From an uncultured bacterium (lineage in GTDB: Bacteria > Atribacterota > Atribacteria > Atribacterales > Caldatribacteriaceae), in the NCBI GenBank assembly GCA_937922705.1, contig CALAIW010000025.1, positions 1 to 55,839 on the forward strand: a stretch of 55,839 nucleotides of DNA, written 5' to 3'. The notes under the pieces are model-generated. The model searched no databases and was not told the DNA's origin. It saw only the letters and a list, made by a program, of their open reading frames with translations. Made by a program: the position numbers and the translations under genes. Position 1 is the first letter of the stretch. The number at the start of each line of letters is the position of its first letter. Shown here piece after piece: positions 55,527-55,839 of this stretch.

Positions 55527-55839
55527 TCACTTTCCTGCGGCTGCTGAGATAAGCTCTCGAGCCTGCTTTTTGTATGCTTCGAACTCCTCAGGTGAGAAAA
55601 GTCCTCGAATGGTTGCTGCCGCCTCTTTGAGGGCTTCTTCTGGGGTCCTCATTCCAGTGAGGGCACGCTGGATTGCTGTCCAGACCGTAGAGGACACATC
55701 GGGGTACTTCTCTACGCCACCCACAAGGGGTCGTGGAAGGGCATATCGCGCCTGTTCAAGGAATGGAGCAAGAATAGGTTTCTGGGCTGCGATTTTCTCA
55801 GCAGCAGAGGCTCTGGTTGGAAGGCCACCGTGTTCAAGA
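55527..55839 (-). CDS. Sugar ABC transporter substrate-binding protein, C-terminal part (cut by window edge)
   Basis: The frame is open to the edge of the window; about 103 C-terminal residues are visible, beginning LEHGGLPTRASAAE. The pattern GGLPTR and the final SSTVWTAIQRALTGMRTPEEALKEAA, with a helix of the kind that closes family-1 extracellular solute-binding proteins, identify it as the binding protein of the CUT1 system encoded downstream. The N-terminus and signal peptide lie outside. A short reading from an internal ATG (55724) is only part of it. Confidence 0.9.
   Translation of the reverse strand, partial: LEHGGLPTRASAAEKIAAQKPILAPFLEQARYALPRPLVGGVEKYPDVSSTVWTAIQRALTGMRTPEEALKEAAATIRGLFSPEEFEAYKKQARELISAAAGK

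Noticed and set aside
1-55839. Prophage, integrase or complete insertion sequence
   Set aside because: No integrase, transposase or phage structural gene is seen. The Rad52-like protein alone is not enough to claim a prophage.

Overview
The window looks like a dense piece of a thermophilic, diderm bacterial chromosome with about 50% G+C. The mix of an SLH-domain porin with a short coiled coil, LptA/LptD-type outer-membrane assembly proteins, a bactofilin, a branched-polyamine synthase (BpsA family, a hallmark of hyperthermophiles), a GH31 glycosidase and CUT1 sugar transport would fit Atribacterota (Caldatribacterium-like) or a neighbouring lineage. That placement is inference from gene content; no 16S or ribosomal gene is present.

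Layout. 1-3100: accessory region with two MNT-HEPN toxin-antitoxin pairs facing each other, embedded in small hairpin elements, two near-identical 86-bp copies with terminal inverted repeats, and two 27-bp-period hairpin arrays. 3613-5864: PfkB sugar kinase and GatZ/KbaZ-family protein. 5900-14524: a giant alpha-2-macroglobulin, a copper P-type ATPase and a convergent nitroreductase. 14883-19032: tRNA-Val, then a cobalamin riboswitch with a readable SD-sequestering platform, btuF, an antisense-oriented small gene, btuC and a btuD with an extra C-terminal domain. 19062-23280: envelope protein, PAS-GGDEF diguanylate cyclase and an unknown protein. 23240-29328: endonuclease III, lptA-lptD, a lipoprotein, a C11 peptidase and bpsA. 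29329-33382: long leader and SLH porin ending in a very strong terminator, bactofilin, a HypE/AIR-synthase-like protein and a membrane methyltransferase. 33347-35714: AmaP, a Rad52-like protein, GNAT and a periplasmic protein. 35711-37327: a multiply broken DUF4914 gene. 37515-38761: lipoprotein, tRNA-Ser and a YbjQ protein.

From 38736 to the right edge almost everything is on the minus strand. A chain of SIS protein, PfkB kinase, SecB-like protein and UbiB kinase follows an M23 peptidase and parAB. Next is an exopolysaccharide operon: phosphoglucose/phosphomannose isomerase, BcsB-like protein, glycosyltransferase with an N-terminal MshEN domain, and a polytopic membrane protein, joined by 4-base overlaps. 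The right end is a sugar-uptake operon: substrate-binding protein (cut by the edge), two permeases and a GH31 alpha-xylosidase-like enzyme.

The most interesting signals are these. (1) A hairpin-element family in which arms change in a compensatory way while a 9-nt loop is kept, packed around the toxin-antitoxin pairs. (2) A polysaccharide synthase whose predicted c-di-GMP sensor is MshEN. (3) A perfect 16-bp inverted repeat that hides the ribosome-binding site of that operon while a promoter-like box sits in its loop. (4) Several -10 boxes placed so that transcripts would be leaderless. (5) A small gene inserted backwards between btuF and btuC with overlapping divergent promoters.
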